Assembly (NCBI GenBank): GCA_021287075.1
Contig: JAJTBD010000014.1
Span: forward strand, 36,651 to 100,650
Direction: 5' to 3'
Source of the DNA: Micrococcales bacterium
GTDB taxonomy: Bacteria > Actinomycetota > Actinomycetes > Actinomycetales > Dermatophilaceae
DNA length: 64,000 nucleotides
Shown here: piece after piece, positions 1-8,400 of the stretch
Layout: every line of letters begins with the position of its first letter
Position numbering within the stretch: the first letter of the stretch is position 1
Notes under the pieces: generated by a model
Database searches by the model: none
What the model saw: the letters and a program-made list of their open reading frames with translations, nothing else
What the model was told of the DNA's origin: nothing
Position numbers and translations under genes: made by a program

Positions 1-190
1 GGATGACCTCGCCGGCCTTGCCCTTGGCGCCGACGGTCGCGAGCGCGGCCTCGACGTGGCGCGCCGCCGCCGCGGGCAGGCCGTGGCCCGGCGCGAGAGC
101 AGCCCCCTCCGCACTGGTCACGGAGCCGACGACGAGGACGTCGGCCTCGGCGGACTGCGGTGTGGTGTCGGTGAGGCTCAGGCTGGTCAC
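1..190 (-). CDS. pepA: Leucyl aminopeptidase, N-terminal part (truncated by window edge)
   Basis: The first 63 codons of a minus-strand gene whose remainder lies before the window. The GTG start is at 190-188, preceded on that strand by GAAGGACC about 7 nt away. The translation begins [18 protein letters not shown], then a LVVGSV strand and, near the edge, the segment [12 protein letters not shown], which matches the N-terminal (non-catalytic) domain of M17 leucyl aminopeptidases of actinobacteria (inference from recall). These cytosolic, metal-dependent exopeptidases release N-terminal residues from peptides. It is divergent from gcvT, a common actinobacterial neighbour. The catalytic domain cannot be seen, so the call is moderately confident. 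Confidence 0.7.
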   Translation of the reverse strand, partial: MTSLSLTDTTPQSAEADVLVVGSVTSAEGAALAPGHGLPAAAARHVEAALATVGAKGKAGEVI

Positions 191-281
191 AGGTGGTCCT
201 TCGCGGAGGGGACGGTCGTTGAAAACTCCCCAGAAGCGTAGTCGCTGCCACAGACGATCCCGCCGCGATAGCCTCGCGATC

Positions 282-1376
282 ATGACCATGACCTCGCCCC
301 TTCATGACCGTCACATCGCACTCGGCGCCAAGATGGCCGACTTCGGCGGCTGGGACATGCCGATCGAGTACCCGGGCGGCGGCGTCGTGCGCGAGCACAA
401 TGCCGTGCGCACCAGCGTCGGCCTCTTCGACGTCTCCCACCTCGGCAAGGCGTCCGTCAAGGGACCCGGCGCCGCCGACTTCACCAACCGCTGCCTGACC
501 AATGACCTGGGCCGGATCGAGCCGGGCAAGGCGCAGTACACCCTGTGCTGTGACGAGGACGGCGGTGTCGTCGACGACCTCATCGTCTATCTGCGCTCTG
601 ACGACGACGTCTTCCTGGTCCCCAACGCCGCCAACACCGCGGCCGTTGTCGAGCGGCTCACTGCGGCCGCGCCCGAGGGGATCGTCATCGAGAACCTCCA
701 CACCTCCTATGGCGTCATCGCGGTCCAGGGCACCAAGTCCGATGAGGTGCTCTCCTCGCTCGGCCTGCCCGTCGGCCATGACTACATGTCCTTCGTCGAG
801 ACCGAGTGGGAGGGCCTGCCCGTCATCGTCTGCCGCACCGGCTACACCGGCGAGCGCGGCTACGAGCTCGTGCCGGCCTGGGATCTCAGCGGTCAGCTGT
901 GGGACGCGCTGGTCGCGGCTGCCGAGCCCTTCGGCGGTATGCCGTGTGGTCTGGGTGCGCGCGACACCCTCCGCACCGAGATGGGCTACCCCCTGCACGG
1001 CAACGACCTCGGTCCCGACATCACCCCCGTGATGGCCGGCTCCGCGTGGGCCATCGGCTGGGACAAGCCGGAGTTCTGGGGCAAGCAGGCCCTCTCGGCG
1101 CAGCGCGCGGCCAAGGAGTCGCGCCTCAGCCGCGGGCTGCTGGTGACCGGTCGCGGCATTCCCCGTCCGCACTGCGGCGTCCTCGTCGACGGCCAGCCGG
1201 TCGGCGAGGTCACCTCGGGCACGTTCAGCCCGACGCTCAAGCAGGGCATCGCGCTCGCGCTCCTCGACCGCTCGGTCAAGGTGGGCGACGAGGTCGTCAT
1301 CGACGTGCGTGGGCGCGAGGTCGCCGCGACGGTGACCAAGCCGCCCTTCGTCGAGGTCGACGTCCGCGAGTCCTGA
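282..1376 (+). CDS. gcvT: Glycine cleavage system aminomethyltransferase (T protein)
   Basis: A 364-residue T protein, the family's usual length. It transfers the methylene group from the aminomethyl-lipoyl H protein to tetrahydrofolate, releasing ammonia, in cytosolic glycine breakdown. Seen: the N-terminal segment [18 protein letters not shown], the central [11 protein letters not shown] motif and PLHGNDLG, all T-protein signatures. The frame is open upstream to position 3, but a TAGCCT -10 box at 269-274 lies 7 nt before ATG 282, which suggests a leaderless transcript and decides the start; a second ATG at 288 is possible. No glycine riboswitch is visible in the 91-base gap to the divergent pepA. 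gcvP and gcvH are not adjacent. Confidence 0.95.
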   Translation: MTMTSPLHDRHIALGAKMADFGGWDMPIEYPGGGVVREHNAVRTSVGLFDVSHLGKASVKGPGAADFTNRCLTNDLGRIEPGKAQYTLCCDEDGGVVDDLIVYLRSDDDVFLVPNAANTAAVVERLTAAAPEGIVIENLHTSYGVIAVQGTKSDEVLSSLGLPVGHDYMSFVETEWEGLPVIVCRTGYTGERGYELVPAWDLSGQLWDALVAAAEPFGGMPCGLGARDTLRTEMGYPLHGNDLGPDITPVMAGSAWAIGWDKPEFWGKQALSAQRAAKESRLSRGLLVTGRGIPRPHCGVLVDGQPVGEVTSGTFSPTLKQGIALALLDRSVKVGDEVVIDVRGREVAATVTKPPFVEVDVRES

Positions 1377-1401
1377 CGGCGCGGCTGGCTAGGCTGGCCG
1401 C

Positions 1402-1614
1402 ATGAGTGAGGCATGGACCTGGACCTACCTCGACGAGGCCGAGCAGGAGATCTCGGGCGAGTCGCTGGTGACGACGGCCTTCCCGTCGCAGACCGACGCC
1501 GAGACGTGGTTCGGCGAGGAGTGGCGCGAGCTGGCCGAGGCCGGCGTGCACGCCGTGGTCCTCAAGCGTGACGGCGAGACCGTCTATGGCCCGATGAAGC
1601 TCGAGGGCGCCTGA
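1402..1614 (+). CDS. Small conserved acidic protein, function unknown
   Basis: A 70-residue acidic protein starting MSEAWTWTYLDEAEQEI and ending GPMKLEGA, with no signal peptide or membrane segment. I recognise no functional domain; small proteins of this look occur in actinobacteria as conserved hypotheticals. A TAGGCT -10 box at 1390-1395 stands 6 nt before the ATG, so the gene probably has its own leaderless promoter rather than relying on gcvT, which ends 25 bases upstream. The stop codon lies inside the left arm of a 16-bp terminator hairpin, which means the last codons are constrained by RNA structure as well as protein sequence. Confidence 0.7.
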   Translation: MSEAWTWTYLDEAEQEISGESLVTTAFPSQTDAETWFGEEWRELAEAGVHAVVLKRDGETVYGPMKLEGA

Positions 1615-1638
1615 CCGGCGGACCGGTCAGGCGCCCTC
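1603..1638. terminator. Bidirectional hairpin terminator overlapping a stop codon
   Basis: Perfect 16-bp inverted repeat (arms 1603-1618 and 1623-1638, loop of 4). The left arm includes the last four codons and the stop of the 70-residue gene. It sits between convergent genes, so it can end transcription from both sides. There is no T-tract, as is usual in high-GC actinobacteria. Confidence 0.8.
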
Positions 1639-1658
1639 GGCGCGTCGAGCGTGGTGGG

Positions 1659-2249
1659 TCAGCTGGGGTACTGCCCGCGGGCGACCTGGGGGCGGGGCAT
1701 CCGGCCGCGGCGCATCTGGAAGGCGCGCATGATCGCGTACATCGCGCCGCCCTGGGGCTCATCGCCGAACTTGGCGATGAGCTGCTTCTTGAGCCGGCGC
1801 CACATCAGCACCGCGTCTGCGATCGCGATGAACAGCAGGCCGTAGACGCCGATGAAGACGAGGGTCAGCGCCCACGTCTGCCGGATGAACGAGAGTGCCA
1901 GGACGATCAGCATCAGCGGCAGCATGAACTCGCCGATGTTCCAGCGGGCGTCGACGTAGTCGCGGATGTAGCGGCGCTCGGGACCCTTGTCGCGCGGCGG
2001 CAGGTTCTTCTCGTCGCCGGTCATCATCGCCTCGCGGGTCGCGGCGGCCTGCGCGCGCCGGGCATCGCGGTCGGCGGCCTTGGCCGACTTGCGGTCGGTG
2101 TCGACCAGTGGCTTGCGGCGGGCGGCCTCGGCCTCGCGCCGGGTCGGCGTCGGGCGGTTCTTGGCGCCCGGGCGCGCCGGGTGGGCCGCGGTCGCCCCCG
2201 CGGACTCGGCCTGCTTGTCGTTCTCGCTCTTCTTGCTGCGTCCAAACAC
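1659..2249 (-). CDS. DUF3043-type membrane protein
   Basis: A 196-residue protein: a basic, charged N-terminal half (residues 1-105, rich in Lys/Arg/Ala, with PTPTRREAEAARRKPLV), the segment GPERRYIRDYVDARWNIGEF, two hydrophobic helices at about 110-155, then a basic C-terminal tail. This is the DUF3043 layout of actinobacteria; no function is established. GTG 2249 is chosen because a TACACT -10 hexamer (2256-2261 on this strand) lies 6 nt upstream, suggesting a leaderless transcript; that hexamer overlaps a copy of the abundant GTATGCCG motif. The open frame continues further upstream but would run into the divergent dipeptidase gene. Confidence 0.75.
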   Translation of the reverse strand: MFGRSKKSENDKQAESAGATAAHPARPGAKNRPTPTRREAEAARRKPLVDTDRKSAKAADRDARRAQAAATREAMMTGDEKNLPPRDKGPERRYIRDYVDARWNIGEFMLPLMLIVLALSFIRQTWALTLVFIGVYGLLFIAIADAVLMWRRLKKQLIAKFGDEPQGGAMYAIMRAFQMRRGRMPRPQVARGQYPS

Positions 2250-2301
2250 CCGCCGAGTGTATGCCGCGGACGCCCCGCCACAGCGCAGTAGGCTCGCGGC
2301 C

Positions 2302-3666
2302 GTGACCAGCGATGTCCTGACCCCAGACCAGATCTCCGCCGTGACCGCCCGCGTGAAGGACCTCATGCCGGGCGTGCGCACCGACCTCGAGGCCCTCACC
2401 CGGATCCCCAGCATCTCGGCGCCGTCCTTCGACCAGTCCCAGGTCGACCGCAGCGCCGAGGCCGTCGCCGAGCTGCTGCGCGCGGAGGGCTGCGAGGTCG
2501 AGATCGTCCGCGAGGGCGGGGCGCCTGCCGTCATCGCGCACAAGGCCGGACCCGAGGGAGCACCGACCGTGACCCTCTATGCGCACCACGACGTGCAGCC
2601 GACCGGTGACGAGTCCGACTGGGACAGCGCGCCCTTCGAGCCGACCGAGCGCGACGGCCGCCTGTATGGCCGGGGCGCGGCCGACGACAAGGCCGGCGTC
2701 ATGGCCCACATCGCCGCCCTGCGCGCCCACGGCGATGACCTGCCCGTGGGCCTGACGATCTTTGTCGAGGGCGAGGAGGAGACCGGCAGCGACAGCCTCG
2801 GCACGATCCTCGAGCGCCATGGCGACAAGCTCGCCGCCGACGCGATCGTGCTCGCCGACTCGACCAACTGGGCGGTGGGGGAGCCGGCCCTGACCACCAC
2901 GCTGCGCGGGCTGGTCCGGGTCGTCGTCACCGTCCGGACCCTCGACCACTCCGTGCACTCCGGGATGTTCGGCGGGCCCGTGCCCGACGCGATCACCGCG
3001 CTGTGCCGCCTGATGGCCACGCTCCACCACGAGGACGGCTCCGTCGCGATCGAGGGCCTGCGCTCGAGCACGGCCGCCCAGCTCGACTACCCCGAGTCCC
3101 GGCTCCGTGAGGAGTCGGGGATGCTGCCCGGCACCCAGGTCCTCGGCTCCGGTGATCTGCTCAGCCAGCTGTGGACGCAGCCGTCGGTGACCGTGATCGG
3201 CATCGACGCCCCCAGCGTCGAGCAGGCCGCCAACACCCTCATCGCCTCGGCGCGGGCCAAGGTCTCGATGCGCATCGCCCCCGACGAGGACCCCCAGGCC
3301 GGCTTCGCGGCGCTCGAGCGGCACCTGCGCGAGCACGCGCCGTGGGGCGCCGAGGTCGAGGTCGAGCTGGAGGACCAGGGCCCCGGCTTCGCGGCCGAGG
3401 CCCACGGCCCGGTGCAGGACCAGGCCCGCGCCGCCTTCACCGACGCGTGGGGCCACGAGCCGGTCGACATCGGGGTCGGCGGGTCCATCCCGTTCGTGGC
3501 GGCCTTCGCCGAGCGCTACCCGCAGGCGGCCATCCTCGTCACCGGCGTCGAGGACCCCGACACCCGGGCCCACGGCGCCAACGAGTCGCTGCACCTCGCG
3601 GAGTTCGAGCGGGTCTGCGTCGCCGAGGCGCTGCTGCTGTCCCGGATCGGGGCCATGCGCTCCTGA
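2302..3666 (+). CDS. M20-family metallo-dipeptidase
   Basis: A 454-residue cytosolic zinc peptidase of the M20 family (carboxypeptidase G2/PepV/carnosinase type), expected to hydrolyse dipeptides or related amides. Metal-site motifs are visible: YAHHDVQP (about residue 95), GRGAADDKAG (about 130) with the bridging Asp, and VEGEEETGS (about 155) with the catalytic Glu pair. The lid domain with HSVHSGMFGG and the late GGSIPFV segment are also present. The GTG start at 2302 lies 7 nt after a TAGGCT -10 box (2289-2294), so it is probably leaderless; longer upstream frames are rejected for that reason. Its stop codon abuts that of the convergent thioesterase gene. Confidence 0.9.
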   Translation: MTSDVLTPDQISAVTARVKDLMPGVRTDLEALTRIPSISAPSFDQSQVDRSAEAVAELLRAEGCEVEIVREGGAPAVIAHKAGPEGAPTVTLYAHHDVQPTGDESDWDSAPFEPTERDGRLYGRGAADDKAGVMAHIAALRAHGDDLPVGLTIFVEGEEETGSDSLGTILERHGDKLAADAIVLADSTNWAVGEPALTTTLRGLVRVVVTVRTLDHSVHSGMFGGPVPDAITALCRLMATLHHEDGSVAIEGLRSSTAAQLDYPESRLREESGMLPGTQVLGSGDLLSQLWTQPSVTVIGIDAPSVEQAANTLIASARAKVSMRIAPDEDPQAGFAALERHLREHAPWGAEVEVELEDQGPGFAAEAHGPVQDQARAAFTDAWGHEPVDIGVGGSIPFVAAFAERYPQAAILVTGVEDPDTRAHGANESLHLAEFERVCVAEALLLSRIGAMRS

Positions 3667-3676
3667 TCAGGAGCGC
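3657..3676. terminator. Perfect 20-bp palindrome across two abutting stop codons
   Basis: GCGCTCCTGA followed directly by its own reverse complement. The TGA of the dipeptidase gene (3664-3666) and the TGA of the minus-strand thioesterase gene (3669-3667) form the centre, TGATCA. There is no intergenic base. It may act as a two-way terminator, although a hairpin with no loop must open its central bases. Confidence 0.6.
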
Positions 3677-4164
3677 ACCGCCATCGCGCCGCAGGTCACG
3701 GCCGGCCAGGGGAGAGCCTGGTCGGCCGCGATCTGGGCGTCTACCAGGGTCATCTCGTCGTCGGTGAACGCCACGGTGCGGCGGGTCTCCAGGTCGACGT
3801 GGCAGGTCATGATCTCGAGCGTGTTGGCGACCTGGTCCCGGGTGTCGTTGACGAGATAGCGCATGACGTGGAGCGTCTTGCGGCCCCGCTCGAGCAGCCG
3901 GGTGTGGATGCGCACACTGTCGCCGATGTGCACCTCGCGCAGATAGGTCAGGTGGTGCTCGAGGGCGAAGAGCCCACGGCGACGGTCCGCGGCATACGCC
4001 GTGCCGAAGCCGAGCCGCTCGAAGTAGGGCCAGCCGGACTCGTCGTGCAGGGCGAGATAGTGCCGCACGTTCATGTGGCCGTTGGCGTCGCCGAACTCCG
4101 GTGGGATGACGACGGGCTCGTGGCCGGGCAGCATGCGGACGTCGTCGACGGAGATGGGGCTCAT
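3667..4164 (-). CDS. Acyl-CoA thioesterase, hot-dog fold (4HBT type)
   Basis: A 165-residue protein with the hot-dog thioesterase hallmark DANGHMNVRHYLALHDESG (about residues 24-42), in which Asp and the following helix normally form the active site for hydrolysis of acyl-CoA thioesters, and a second half containing HVMRYLVND and ANTLEIMTCHVDLETRR. Likely a soluble homo-oligomer. The ATG at 4164 is preferred over the longer open frame because homology-like sequence begins there. Divergent 147 bases away is an acyl-CoA dehydrogenase, so a role in acyl-CoA turnover is reasonable but not proven. It is convergent with, and shares its terminal palindrome with, the dipeptidase gene. Confidence 0.8.
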   Translation of the reverse strand: MSPISVDDVRMLPGHEPVVIPPEFGDANGHMNVRHYLALHDESGWPYFERLGFGTAYAADRRRGLFALEHHLTYLREVHIGDSVRIHTRLLERGRKTLHVMRYLVNDTRDQVANTLEIMTCHVDLETRRTVAFTDDEMTLVDAQIAADQALPWPAVTCGAMAVRS

Positions 4165-4311
4165 GCAGCTGAGTGAACCACAGGGGAGCGGCCCGGCCGG
4201 CGGATTGGGCGACTCGCACCGCGGCGGCGCCAGGCTTTGGGGCGATGCGGCTCTTGACGCCCAAGTCGCCTGTGCCACAGTCTCGCTGGAGACACCTCAA
4301 GGAAGGCCACC

Positions 4312-5463
4312 ATGGATCTGTCGCTCACCGAGGACCAGCTCGCATTCCAGTCGCTGACCCGGGAGTTCCTCGACCGCGAGGTCGTCCCGCACCGCACCGA
4401 GTGGGACCGGGCCGAGTCGGTCGACACCGCGATCATCGCCAAGATGGGCGAGCTCGGGATCATGGGCCTGACCATTCCCGAGGAGTACGGCGGCGTCGGC
4501 ATGGACACGATGACCTATGCGCTCGCCATGGAGGAGCTGGGCCGGGCAGACTCGTCTGTGCGCGGGATCGTCTCGGTCTCCAACGGCCTGTGCGGCAAGT
4601 CGATCCTCGCCTATGGCACCGAGGAGCAGAAGCAGCGCTGGCTCACCCCGATCGCGCAGGGGACGGCGGTCGGCTGCTTCGGCCTCACCGAGCCCGACAA
4701 CGGCTCCGACGCCGGCAACCTGCGCACCCGGGCCCGCCGCGAGGGCGATGACTTCGTGATCGACGGGTCCAAGGTCTTCATCACCAACGGCACCTGGGCC
4801 GACGTGTGCCTGCTCTTTGCGCGCACCGGGGGAGAGGGCCACCGCGGCATCTCGGCCTTCCTCGTGCCTACGGACACACCGGGATTCGAGCGCCGCGAGA
4901 TCAAGGGCAAGCTCGGCCTGCGCGGTCAGGCCACGTCCGAGCTCACCTTCACCGGCATGCGCGTCCCGGCGGACGCGATGCTCGGCGAGGAGGGCCAGGG
5001 CTTCAAGATCGCGATGTCGACCCTCGACAAGGGCCGCATCTCGGTCGCGGCCGGATGTGTCGGCATCGTGCGCGCCTGCCTTGAGGAGACGGTCGCCTAT
5101 GCACAGCAGCGCACCCAGTTCGGCCGGCCGATCGCGGGCTTCCAGATGGTCCAGGACATCATCGCGGAGATCTCCGTCGACGCCGACGCCGCACGTCTGC
5201 TCGTCTGGCGGGCGGCCGATCTGGTCGACCGCGGCGAGCCCTTTGGCGTCGCGGCCTCCAAGGCCAAGCTCTTTGCCAGCGAGGCGGCGGTGCGCTCGGC
5301 CAACCTGGCGATCCAAGCCTTTGGCGGCTATGGCTTCATCGACGAGTACCCGGTCCAGAAGTTCATGCGTGACGCCCGGGTCATGACGCTCTATGAGGGC
5401 ACCAGCCAGATCCAGAAGCTGCTCATCGGTCGCCACGAGACGGGCATCAGCGCCTTCCTGTGA
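4312..5463 (+). CDS. Acyl-CoA dehydrogenase
   Basis: A 383-residue FAD enzyme of the acyl-CoA dehydrogenase family, full length. N-terminal helical domain (LTEDQLAFQSLTREFLDREV), middle beta domain with the FAD/substrate motifs CFGLTEPDNGSDAG and FITNGTWAD, and a C-terminal helical domain with QTFGGYGF-like AFGGYGFIDEYPVQ and YEGTSQIQK; the Glu of YEGTS is the usual catalytic base in short/medium-chain members. It introduces the alpha-beta double bond and passes electrons to electron-transfer flavoprotein. Substrate chain length cannot be read from sequence by eye. RBS AAGGAAGG precedes the ATG. Downstream is a motif hairpin at 5481-5518. Confidence 0.9.
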   Translation: MDLSLTEDQLAFQSLTREFLDREVVPHRTEWDRAESVDTAIIAKMGELGIMGLTIPEEYGGVGMDTMTYALAMEELGRADSSVRGIVSVSNGLCGKSILAYGTEEQKQRWLTPIAQGTAVGCFGLTEPDNGSDAGNLRTRARREGDDFVIDGSKVFITNGTWADVCLLFARTGGEGHRGISAFLVPTDTPGFERREIKGKLGLRGQATSELTFTGMRVPADAMLGEEGQGFKIAMSTLDKGRISVAAGCVGIVRACLEETVAYAQQRTQFGRPIAGFQMVQDIIAEISVDADAARLLVWRAADLVDRGEPFGVAASKAKLFASEAAVRSANLAIQAFGGYGFIDEYPVQKFMRDARVMTLYEGTSQIQKLLIGRHETGISAFL

Positions 5464-5480
5464 CCACACCGTCCCATCCG

Positions 5481-5518
5481 GGAGGTATGCCGCGCAACGG
5501 GACTCGCGGCATACCTCC
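5481..5518. repeat. GTATGCCG inverted pair (hairpin, likely terminator)
   Basis: Arms GGAGGTATGCCGCG (5481-5494) and its reverse complement (5505-5518) with a 10-base loop. It lies between the convergent acyl-CoA dehydrogenase and GNAT genes and probably serves as a two-way terminator. First of nine intergenic pairs of the same motif in the window. Confidence 0.85.
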
Positions 5519-5529
5519 GCGGCCTCGGG

Positions 5530-6108
5530 TCAGCTGAGGGCCAGCCGCATCACGACCCGCGGGAAGCCGCCGCTGACCGCGTCGGTCGTCGACGCCATGG
5601 TGAAGCCCGCGGCCTCGAACAGAGCGCGCGTCCCGACATAGGCCATCGTCAGGTCGACCTTGGCGCCCTTGTTGTCGACGGGGTAGCCCTCGACTGCCGG
5701 CGCGCCCTTGGCCCTGGCGTAGTCGACCGCCCCCTCCAGCAGGGGGCGGGAGATGCCCTGGCCCCGGTGGCCCGGACGGACCCGCAGGCACCAGATGGAC
5801 CAGACATCCAGGTCGTCGACGTGGGGGATCTTGGTCGACCGGGCGAAGGGCAGCTGTGAGCGCGGCGCCAGGGCCGCCCAGCCGACGACCTCGTCGCCGT
5901 CATAGGCGAGTACACCCGGTGCGACCCGCTTGCGGCACAGCGACTTCACATGGTCACCGCGGGCGGTGCCGGTCAGCTCGCGGTTGGTCCGGGAGTCGAG
6001 GCGGTGGCTGAGGCACCAGCACACCGTGGCGTCCGGCCGCTTGGGACCGATCATCGTCGCGACGTCCTCGAAGCGCGCGAGCGTCGCAGGGTGCACCGTG
6101 ATGGCCAT
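5530..6108 (-). CDS. GNAT-family N-acetyltransferase
   Basis: A 192-residue single-domain GNAT protein. Beta-strand 4 reads WSIWCLRVRPGHRGQGISR, containing the acetyl-CoA pyrophosphate loop R-x-x-G-x-G (here RGQGIS) at about residues 115-125, followed by EGAVDYARAKGAPAVEGYPVD and GTRALFEAAGF, typical of the fold's C-terminal half. An N-terminal segment with DATVCWCLSHR is seen in small-molecule acetyltransferases of actinobacteria. The acceptor is unknown. It starts 7 bases after the PucR-type regulator stops, on the same strand, so the two are probably co-transcribed. Confidence 0.85.
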   Translation of the reverse strand: MAITVHPATLARFEDVATMIGPKRPDATVCWCLSHRLDSRTNRELTGTARGDHVKSLCRKRVAPGVLAYDGDEVVGWAALAPRSQLPFARSTKIPHVDDLDVWSIWCLRVRPGHRGQGISRPLLEGAVDYARAKGAPAVEGYPVDNKGAKVDLTMAYVGTRALFEAAGFTMASTTDAVSGGFPRVVMRLALS

Positions 6109-6115
6109 GCCGCTC

Positions 6116-7399
6116 TCAGGCCCCGACGGCCATCGGGGCGGCCTCGCCCTCACTGGTGCGCAGGGCTATGACCGCCAGCGACATCATCAGCCGGTCGCGC
6201 GGCGCGGACAGTGAGCGGCCGGTGAGCTCCTCGATCTGCTTGAGGCGATAGATCACCGTGTTGCGGTGGCAGAAGAGCTCCTGGGCCGCATGGGTGGGGG
6301 AGCCACTGTGGCGGAGCAGCGCAGACAGGGTGTCGAGCAGGACCTGACGAGTCGAGTCCGGCTGCGAGAGAAGGCGGCCCAGCGTCTCCGACACGAGCAG
6401 CCGGGTGGCCTCGGGACTGCCGGCGAGCAGCACCTCGGGCAGTTTGTCGCGCACCTCGACCAACTCGCGCGCCCCGCGGGGGAGCGAGCTGGCCGCGCGG
6501 GCTGCCAGCTGGCGGGCGACCGCGAAGCCACGCAGCCCGTCGCGGCTGGGCGCGACCGCGCACCGGGACGTGGCGTCGGCGCGGATCTGGTCGACCACCT
6601 GGGACGGGGGCCGGCCGCCCAGCCCGATCAGTCCCACGGTGTGGGCGGCCAGCTGGAGCCAGTAGGCCTTGAGGCCGAGCTGCTCCAGCCGCTCCTCGGC
6701 CCAGCGGCTGGCCTGGTCGGGCGCGTCGTCGGCGAGGCAGACGATCGCGAGCACCTCCTCGTCGGGGTCGAGACCCAGGACGTGGCGGGCGTCCTCGGCG
6801 AACTCCGGCTCGGAGCCGCGCCCCTGCACGAGGCCGTCGAGCACGGCCAGCTGGCGCTGGAGGTCGCGGCGCTGGAGCAGCGCCTCCTCGCGGCGATAGG
6901 ACTCGCACGCCGTGGCGTTCTGCACGTCGAGGGCGTTCCAGACCTGCTGGCCCATCAGGATGAGGGTCTCGTCGTCGACGCCCCGGGTCGGGTTGCCGCG
7001 CAGGTTGATGATCGACTCCCACAGCACACGGGCGCCATAGCTGTAGGCGTTGAGGACGGCCTCGAGCGGCACCCCCTGCTGGGCCCGGCGCCGGCCCGTC
7101 TCACGCCAGACGTGGATGGCCCGGTCATCGGAGGCCGCCAGGCCGGCCATGGTGCGGATGCCCGACCGCACGTGTTTGCGGGTGCTGGCCCGGACCTCCG
7201 CGCGCAGCTCAGGGGCGGCATGCTCGTAGAACGCCCGGTCGCGGTCGAAGAGCTCGAGCGTGATCGCGTCGGCGATGGTCGGGGCGTCGTCGACCATCGC
7301 CGCCCAGGCACGCTTGATCGCCGCCTTTTGTTCGGGCCGCAGCCGCTGTCTCGCGGGGCTCGAGGAAGCGGACGGGCTGTCACTGTGCGTCGCGGACAT
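6116..7399 (-). CDS. PucR/CdaR-type transcriptional regulator
   Basis: A 427-residue regulator. The first ~180 residues form an uncharacterised helical sensor (RAWAAMVDDAPTIADAITLELF), the centre resembles the GGDEF-like domain of the CdaR family, and the C-terminus is the PucR helix-turn-helix with GSPTHAAQELFCHRNTVIYR followed by LKQIEELTGRSL (about 370-410). Such proteins often control neighbouring catabolic or transport genes in response to a small molecule. It is divergent from the ABC importer operon across a 161-base gap carrying inverted repeats, so the importer and CoA ligase are its most likely targets (inference). ATG 7399 chosen; an upstream in-frame ATG is at 7426. Confidence 0.85.
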   Translation of the reverse strand: MSATHSDSPSASSSPARQRLRPEQKAAIKRAWAAMVDDAPTIADAITLELFDRDRAFYEHAAPELRAEVRASTRKHVRSGIRTMAGLAASDDRAIHVWRETGRRRAQQGVPLEAVLNAYSYGARVLWESIINLRGNPTRGVDDETLILMGQQVWNALDVQNATACESYRREEALLQRRDLQRQLAVLDGLVQGRGSEPEFAEDARHVLGLDPDEEVLAIVCLADDAPDQASRWAEERLEQLGLKAYWLQLAAHTVGLIGLGGRPPSQVVDQIRADATSRCAVAPSRDGLRGFAVARQLAARAASSLPRGARELVEVRDKLPEVLLAGSPEATRLLVSETLGRLLSQPDSTRQVLLDTLSALLRHSGSPTHAAQELFCHRNTVIYRLKQIEELTGRSLSAPRDRLMMSLAVIALRTSEGEAAPMAVGA

Positions 7400-7417
7400 G
7401 TGGCCGAGGATGACACC

Positions 7418-7528
7418 AGTGCACAACGAGCGCTAGGTCACCCGACCACAATTTCCGGTCCTCACCAACAGAGTTTGTGCACTCAGCCCATATCGATGGC
7501 TGTGTGGGCCGTCCAAAGTGGTCCACAC
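7418..7528. promoter_or_regulatory. Divergent control region with inverted repeats
   Basis: Between the PucR-type gene and the importer operon. AGTGCACAA (7418-7426) and its exact reverse complement TTGTGCACT (7475-7483) form a 9-bp inverted pair 48 bases apart; GTGTGG (7502-7507) and CCACAC (7523-7528) form a second pair. These are candidate regulator sites; no experimental support. Confidence 0.45.
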
Positions 7529-7560
7529 CACAAATGCCCCCGTCCCTAAGGAAGTGACGA

Positions 7561-8400
7561 GTGAGCACTGCCACGGACGCCCCGCACTCCGCGGCCGCAC
7601 CCGTGTTCGAGCTGTCGGACATCGGTGTGCGCTTCGGCGGCATCGTCGCCCTCGACGGCGTGGGGCTGGATGTCCGCCCACGCGAGGTGCACGGTGTGAT
7701 CGGCCCCAACGGTGCGGGCAAGACGACCCTGTTCAACGTCGCCTGCGGCTTCGTCACCCCGGTCCAGGGCACGATCGCGTGGCACGGCAAGCCGCTCGAC
7801 GGCCTGCGACCCCACCAGCTGGCCGGCCTCGGGATCGCCCGCACGCTCCAGGGCCTCGGCCTGTTCGACAAGATCAGCGTCCTCGACAACGTCATGGTCG
7901 GTGCCGACCGCCACGGCAGGGCCGGCTTCTGGTCGGGCCTGCTCGCCCTCCCGCGCAGCAGCCGCGACGAGCGGACCCTGCGCGAGCGCAGCATGACGGT
8001 CCTCGACGAGCTCGGGATCGCCGACTACGCCGGCCGGGCGCCGGCCTCGCTGCCCTATCCCATCCGCAAGCGGGTCGCCCTGGCCCGCGCGCTGGTCGCC
8101 GAGCCGGAGCTTCTCCTGCTCGACGAGCCGGCCTCCGGTCTCTCCGAGGAGGAGATGAGCGAGCTCGGCGACATCATCGAGGGCCTGTCCGAGCGCATCA
8201 GCGTGATGCTGGTCGAGCACCACATGGACCTCGTCATGCGCGTCTGCGACCGCATCACCGTGCTGGACTTCGGCAAGGTCATCGCCAAGGGGACGCCCGC
8301 CGAGGTGCGGGAGGACCCGGCCGTGCTCGCGGCATACCTCGGCAATGAGGTCACCCACGATGACAGCGTCCATGGCCTTAACGGAGGCGAGAATGCTTGA
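7561..8400 (+). CDS. livG: Branched-chain-amino-acid-type ABC transporter ATPase, LivG-like
   Basis: A 279-residue ATPase of the HAAT importer family. Walker A GPNGAGKTT (about residues 50-58), Walker B LLLLDEPASGLSEEE and the switch His in VEHHMDLV are clear. In the signature position it reads LPYPIRKRVALARAL rather than the canonical LSGGQ, as in many LivG-like proteins of actinobacteria with acid substrates. GTG 7561 follows an AAGGAAGTG ribosome site. It starts an operon livG-livF-livH-livM-binding protein-CoA ligase. The substrate may be a branched-chain amino acid or, more likely given the neighbouring CoA ligase, an organic or aromatic acid. Confidence 0.88.
   Translation: MSTATDAPHSAAAPVFELSDIGVRFGGIVALDGVGLDVRPREVHGVIGPNGAGKTTLFNVACGFVTPVQGTIAWHGKPLDGLRPHQLAGLGIARTLQGLGLFDKISVLDNVMVGADRHGRAGFWSGLLALPRSSRDERTLRERSMTVLDELGIADYAGRAPASLPYPIRKRVALARALVAEPELLLLDEPASGLSEEEMSELGDIIEGLSERISVMLVEHHMDLVMRVCDRITVLDFGKVIAKGTPAEVREDPAVLAAYLGNEVTHDDSVHGLNGGENA

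Noticed and set aside
191..281. Possible glycine riboswitch upstream of gcvT
   Set aside because: The 91-base gap shows no tandem aptamer pattern and is too short; the start looks leaderless.
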